From positions 682,001 to 746,000 of the forward strand of contig JADJVZ010000014.1 of NCBI GenBank assembly GCA_016716635.1: a DNA stretch of 64,000 nt, read 5' to 3'. Shown here one piece after another: positions 61,506 through 64,000 of this stretch (the stretch's first letter is position 1; every line of letters begins with the position of its first letter). The notes beneath the pieces were generated by a model. That model did no database searches, had not been told where the DNA came from, and saw only the letters and a list, made by a program, of their open reading frames with translations. The position numbers and the translations under genes are program-made. The DNA is from Micropruina sp. (GTDB lineage: Bacteria; Actinomycetota; Actinomycetes; Propionibacteriales; Propionibacteriaceae).

Positions 61506-62684
61506 ATGACGTCCGATTGGCCCGCCGTCGACCAACAGCTGGACCGCTGGTTGGCGATGGACCCTCATGCGAGCCGCACCCAACAACTCCGCAATCGGGG
61601 CGACTTCAGCTACGCGGTAACCCCCGAGATCGCCGAGCTCACGCCTCAGATTTCCCAGCCTCAGCAGGCCGATGCGGATCAGACACTGGCCGCGGTGCGC
61701 GAATTCGACGAAGCCACCGCGGCGTGGGGAATCCCGTTCGCTTCGGTCCTCTTGCGGACGGAATCTGCCTCCAGTTCCCAGATCGAGAACCTCACGGCCA
61801 GCGCTCGAAGAATCGCTCTGGCAACCCTCGGCGACACCTCCAGCCGCAACGCCAGCATGATCGCTCGCAACACCTCCGCACTGCGCGCAGCGATCGACCT
61901 CGCTGACAACATCAGCCCGAACACCATCCGAGCGATGCATGAACGCCTCGACGGTGGCGACGACCCGGCGAACACGGGGAGGTTCCGCACCCAGCCCGTG
62001 TGGATCGGCGGTTCTTCACCTGTGACCGCACAGTACGTCCCCGTCCATCACCTCCAGATCGGGCCCGCCATCGACGATCTGGTGGCCTTCATCCGCAGGG
62101 ACGATCTTCAGCCACTGGTCCAGGCCGCCATCGCGCATGCCCAGTTCGAATCCATCCATCCGTTCACCGACGGCAATGGACGAACGGGGCGCGCCCTGGT
62201 CAGTTCCATCCTTCGGCGCCGGGGAGTCGCGCCGCACATGTCCGTCCCGATCTCTTCCGGACTCCTCGGCGACACGGGCGCCTATTTCACTGCCCTCAGC
62301 GAATACCGGATGGGCCACATCGAACCGATCATCGACCAATTCGGGGCGGCCGCGCGGAGGGCCATCGCCAATGCGCGCATCCTTCGAGGCGATGTTTCGG
62401 AAGTGCGTCGAGCCGTGCTCACTACCGCCCAACGGGGCACCCACAACCTCATGGTCATCGCAGACCTGTGCGGCTCGGAACCCGCATTCAACGCGGCCAT
62501 GCTGGCCGAGCGAGACGTGCCCTCCGCGAGCGCCTACCGGATCCTGGCCCGCCTTCGGGAGCACAACATCGTCCGCCAGGAGCGTCCCATCGCGGGCGCC
62601 ATGGTCTGGACCGTCCCAGGTCTCACGTCCGCCCTGGACCGCTTCGCGGAACGGGCCGGAAGGCGGACCTTCATCCAAAGCTGA
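61506..62684 (+). CDS. Fic-domain protein (putative AMP transferase)
   Basis: A 392-residue Fic protein. The catalytic motif is HPFTDGNGRTGR beginning at His218, complete. The self-inhibitory motif [ST]xxxE[GN] is present upstream of the Fic core as SSQIEN (Ser90, Glu94), which makes it a class II enzyme kept in check by its own N-terminal part. A C-terminal winged-helix segment (SASAYRILARLREHNIVRQER) could bind DNA, perhaps the repeats upstream. ATG 61506 has AGGAGG at normal distance. Target unknown. Confidence 0.92.
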   Translation: MTSDWPAVDQQLDRWLAMDPHASRTQQLRNRGDFSYAVTPEIAELTPQISQPQQADADQTLAAVREFDEATAAWGIPFASVLLRTESASSSQIENLTASARRIALATLGDTSSRNASMIARNTSALRAAIDLADNISPNTIRAMHERLDGGDDPANTGRFRTQPVWIGGSSPVTAQYVPVHHLQIGPAIDDLVAFIRRDDLQPLVQAAIAHAQFESIHPFTDGNGRTGRALVSSILRRRGVAPHMSVPISSGLLGDTGAYFTALSEYRMGHIEPIIDQFGAAARRAIANARILRGDVSEVRRAVLTTAQRGTHNLMVIADLCGSEPAFNAAMLAERDVPSASAYRILARLREHNIVRQERPIAGAMVWTVPGLTSALDRFAERAGRRTFIQS

Positions 62685-62707
62685 GGCCTTCGCTGCCTTT
62701 CGTGGCC

Positions 62708-62713
62708 TAGATT
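62708..62713 (+). promoter_or_regulatory. -10 element of a leaderless KAS III mRNA
   Basis: TAGATT (TAnnnT) ends six bases before the GTG at 62720; no Shine-Dalgarno sequence is present. Confidence 0.4.
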
Positions 62714-62719
62714 GACGGC

Positions 62720-63712
62720 GTGAATCTCATACCCGTCGCCGTGCGCGGCACCGGATCTGTGACGGGAAACAAGCCCGTCACGTCAGCCAGCCTCGACGCC
62801 CTGTATGGCCGCCCAGCGGGCACCACGCAGGCGCACTCCGGCGTGGTGAGCCGCCCTTGGGTCACTCCGGACCAAACCTCCACGACACTCGCGGCCGACG
62901 CGATCCGGCTCGCCCTCGCGGCCGCGGAGGTTGAACCCACCCAGTTGGACGCCGTCATCATCGCCTCCGCCGTCCCCGAGCAGCCAATGCCCACCAACGC
63001 GATGCTCACGCTCGGCCACTTGGGCATTGAGGGCACGAACACGGTCGCCTTTGACATCAACGCGAGCTGCTTGGGCTTTCTCGCCGCCTTCGATGTGGCC
63101 GCCTTAGGCATCATGGCCGGCCGCTGGCGCCGGGTGGCGGTCGCCGCCAGCGACATTGCTTCGATCGGTTTGGATCACGACGACCTCGACTCCAGCGCGC
63201 TGTTCGGGGACGGCGCCGGTGCCGTCATCCTGGAACGCTCGGACGCCGGCCAGGGCGTTCTCGCGATCCGTTGGGAGACCTTCCCCTCCGGCGCGGAACT
63301 GTGCACCATCCGAGCGGGCGGCACACGGTTGAACGTCGCCCAGCCTCCTGAGCGGATCAACGACTACATGTTCCACATGGAAGGTCGGGGCCTCACCCGT
63401 CTGGCAACTCGACACCTGGCTGGATTGGTGGATGCCACCCTCGCCGACGCCGGGATCACCATCGCCGACATCGACGTCGTCGTCCCGCACCAGGCCAGTT
63501 CCCTGGGCATGCGGTTCGCGCGCGAACGCCTTGGTTTCCCCGCGGACAAGGTCATCGACATCCTGGCCGACCACGGCAACCAGGTGTCGGCGTCGCTGCC
63601 ATCGGCCCTCGATCATGCCGTCCGCTCGGGGCAGCTGGCACCTGGCCAGACCGCTTTGATGATCGGCACCGGCGCGGGCGTCGCACGCGCCGCGATGGTG
63701 CTTCGGACATGA
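62720..63712 (+). CDS. 3-oxoacyl-ACP synthase III-like enzyme
   Basis: A 330-residue KAS III/OleA-type condensing enzyme. The catalytic triad is intact: Cys117 in DINASCLGF, His257 in VVPHQASS and Asn287 in DHGNQVSAS. The gene is coupled by ATGA to a metallo-beta-lactamase-fold protein rather than to fatty acid synthesis genes. That suggests a special condensation (OleA-like or another acyl-modifying pathway) rather than housekeeping FabH. Confidence 0.9.
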   Translation: MNLIPVAVRGTGSVTGNKPVTSASLDALYGRPAGTTQAHSGVVSRPWVTPDQTSTTLAADAIRLALAAAEVEPTQLDAVIIASAVPEQPMPTNAMLTLGHLGIEGTNTVAFDINASCLGFLAAFDVAALGIMAGRWRRVAVAASDIASIGLDHDDLDSSALFGDGAGAVILERSDAGQGVLAIRWETFPSGAELCTIRAGGTRLNVAQPPERINDYMFHMEGRGLTRLATRHLAGLVDATLADAGITIADIDVVVPHQASSLGMRFARERLGFPADKVIDILADHGNQVSASLPSALDHAVRSGQLAPGQTALMIGTGAGVARAAMVLRT

Positions 63713-64000
63713 CCGCAGTCGACCTCCACCTTCTGGTCGCCGGTCACAGCACCCAGCGGGAACTGCTCGCCCGCCGCGGCGGATCGTGGCGGAAGGTCCC
63801 GTTCCCCGCGACGGTCGCGCTCATCGTCCACGCCACGGGCCCGGCGCTGTACGACACGGGGTACTCCTCCCACTACCTCGATGCCACGACGCCCTTCCCC
63901 GAACGCCTCTACCGCTGGGTGATCCCGGGCAGCATCACCCCCCGGGAGACCGCCTCCGCACAGCTGGCCGACTACGGATACGCCGCCGATCAGGTCGGGA
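63709..64000 (+). CDS. Metallo-beta-lactamase-fold protein, partial at window end
   Basis: The first 97 residues run off the window. VALIVHATGPALYDTGYSS is the first strand-turn of an MBL-fold hydrolase (the DTG region), and the metal-binding HxHxDH motif would lie beyond the edge. Overlaps the KAS III stop by four bases. Confidence 0.7.
   Translation, partial: MTAVDLHLLVAGHSTQRELLARRGGSWRKVPFPATVALIVHATGPALYDTGYSSHYLDATTPFPERLYRWVIPGSITPRETASAQLADYGYAADQVG

Overview
The window is high-GC, gene-dense DNA from an actinobacterium. GTG starts are common, genes often overlap by 1-8 bases, and many promoters look leaderless. The gene set (split N-acetylglucosamine PTS with a DasR/NagR-like regulator, actinobacterial-type ferrochelatase with putative [2Fe-2S] cysteines, narGHJIK, one tight heme operon) fits a facultatively anaerobic member of the Propionibacteriaceae. 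That family-level placement is inference; the phylum is well supported.

Layout. (1) 1-2150: cupin protein, NAD(P)-binding protein, HAD phosphatase. (2) 2133-6940: amino-sugar locus. EIIA and EIIB read left, the GntR regulator, EIIC, nagB and nagA read right, with a helically phased repeat operator between them. A decayed phosphodiester-glycosidase fragment follows. (3) 7840-12767: flavin disulfide oxidoreductase, DUF427 protein, small membrane protein, toxin-antitoxin-like pair, NAD(P)-binding reductase and a Tat-exported propeller-like protein. (4) 13204-22932: five-gene type I restriction-modification operon read leftward. It holds a HTH/degenerate-methylase/TRD-like protein, hsdM, hsdS, an AlbA_2-type protein and hsdR. 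(5) 23097-31861: molybdate uptake (modABC) and molybdenum cofactor genes (mog, moaE; moaC, moeB, mobA, moeA with a SufR-like regulator; moaA, moaD). (6) 32027-32569: an intact small gene followed by an internally deleted AbiEii-like toxin. (7) 33197-42403: narGHJI-narK, a small membrane protein and a second MoaB/Mog protein. (8) 42509-50254: SulP transporter, a repeat-rich intergenic region, a three-repeat secreted PepSY-like protein, NfeD-like and flotillin-like proteins, and an MFS pump with a very large extracytoplasmic coiled-coil insertion. (9) 50476-61404: aldo/keto reductase, then hemA-hemC-hemD/hemE fusion-radical SAM-hemY-hemH-hemB-hemL. (10) 61506-64000: Fic protein, KAS III-like enzyme and the start of a metallo-beta-lactamase-fold protein.

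How it fits together. Molybdate import feeds Mo-cofactor synthesis, which supplies the bis-MGD of NarG; heme from the hem operon supplies the b hemes of NarI. Regions 5, 7 and 9 therefore form one nitrate-respiration module. Three of its genes (regulator, moaA, narK) each carry a frameshift that one extra C in a C run would repair. This is either a homopolymer error in the assembly or recent co-ordinated loss.

Most unusual content: the degenerate methylase-TRD protein in the type I operon, the HemD-HemE fusion, a radical SAM protein embedded in a heme operon that lacks hemQ, the 68-bp palindrome at 44586-44653, and a recurring TAnnnT-N5-7-start leaderless promoter pattern. All assignments rest on reading the sequence and recalled family knowledge; no searches were run.
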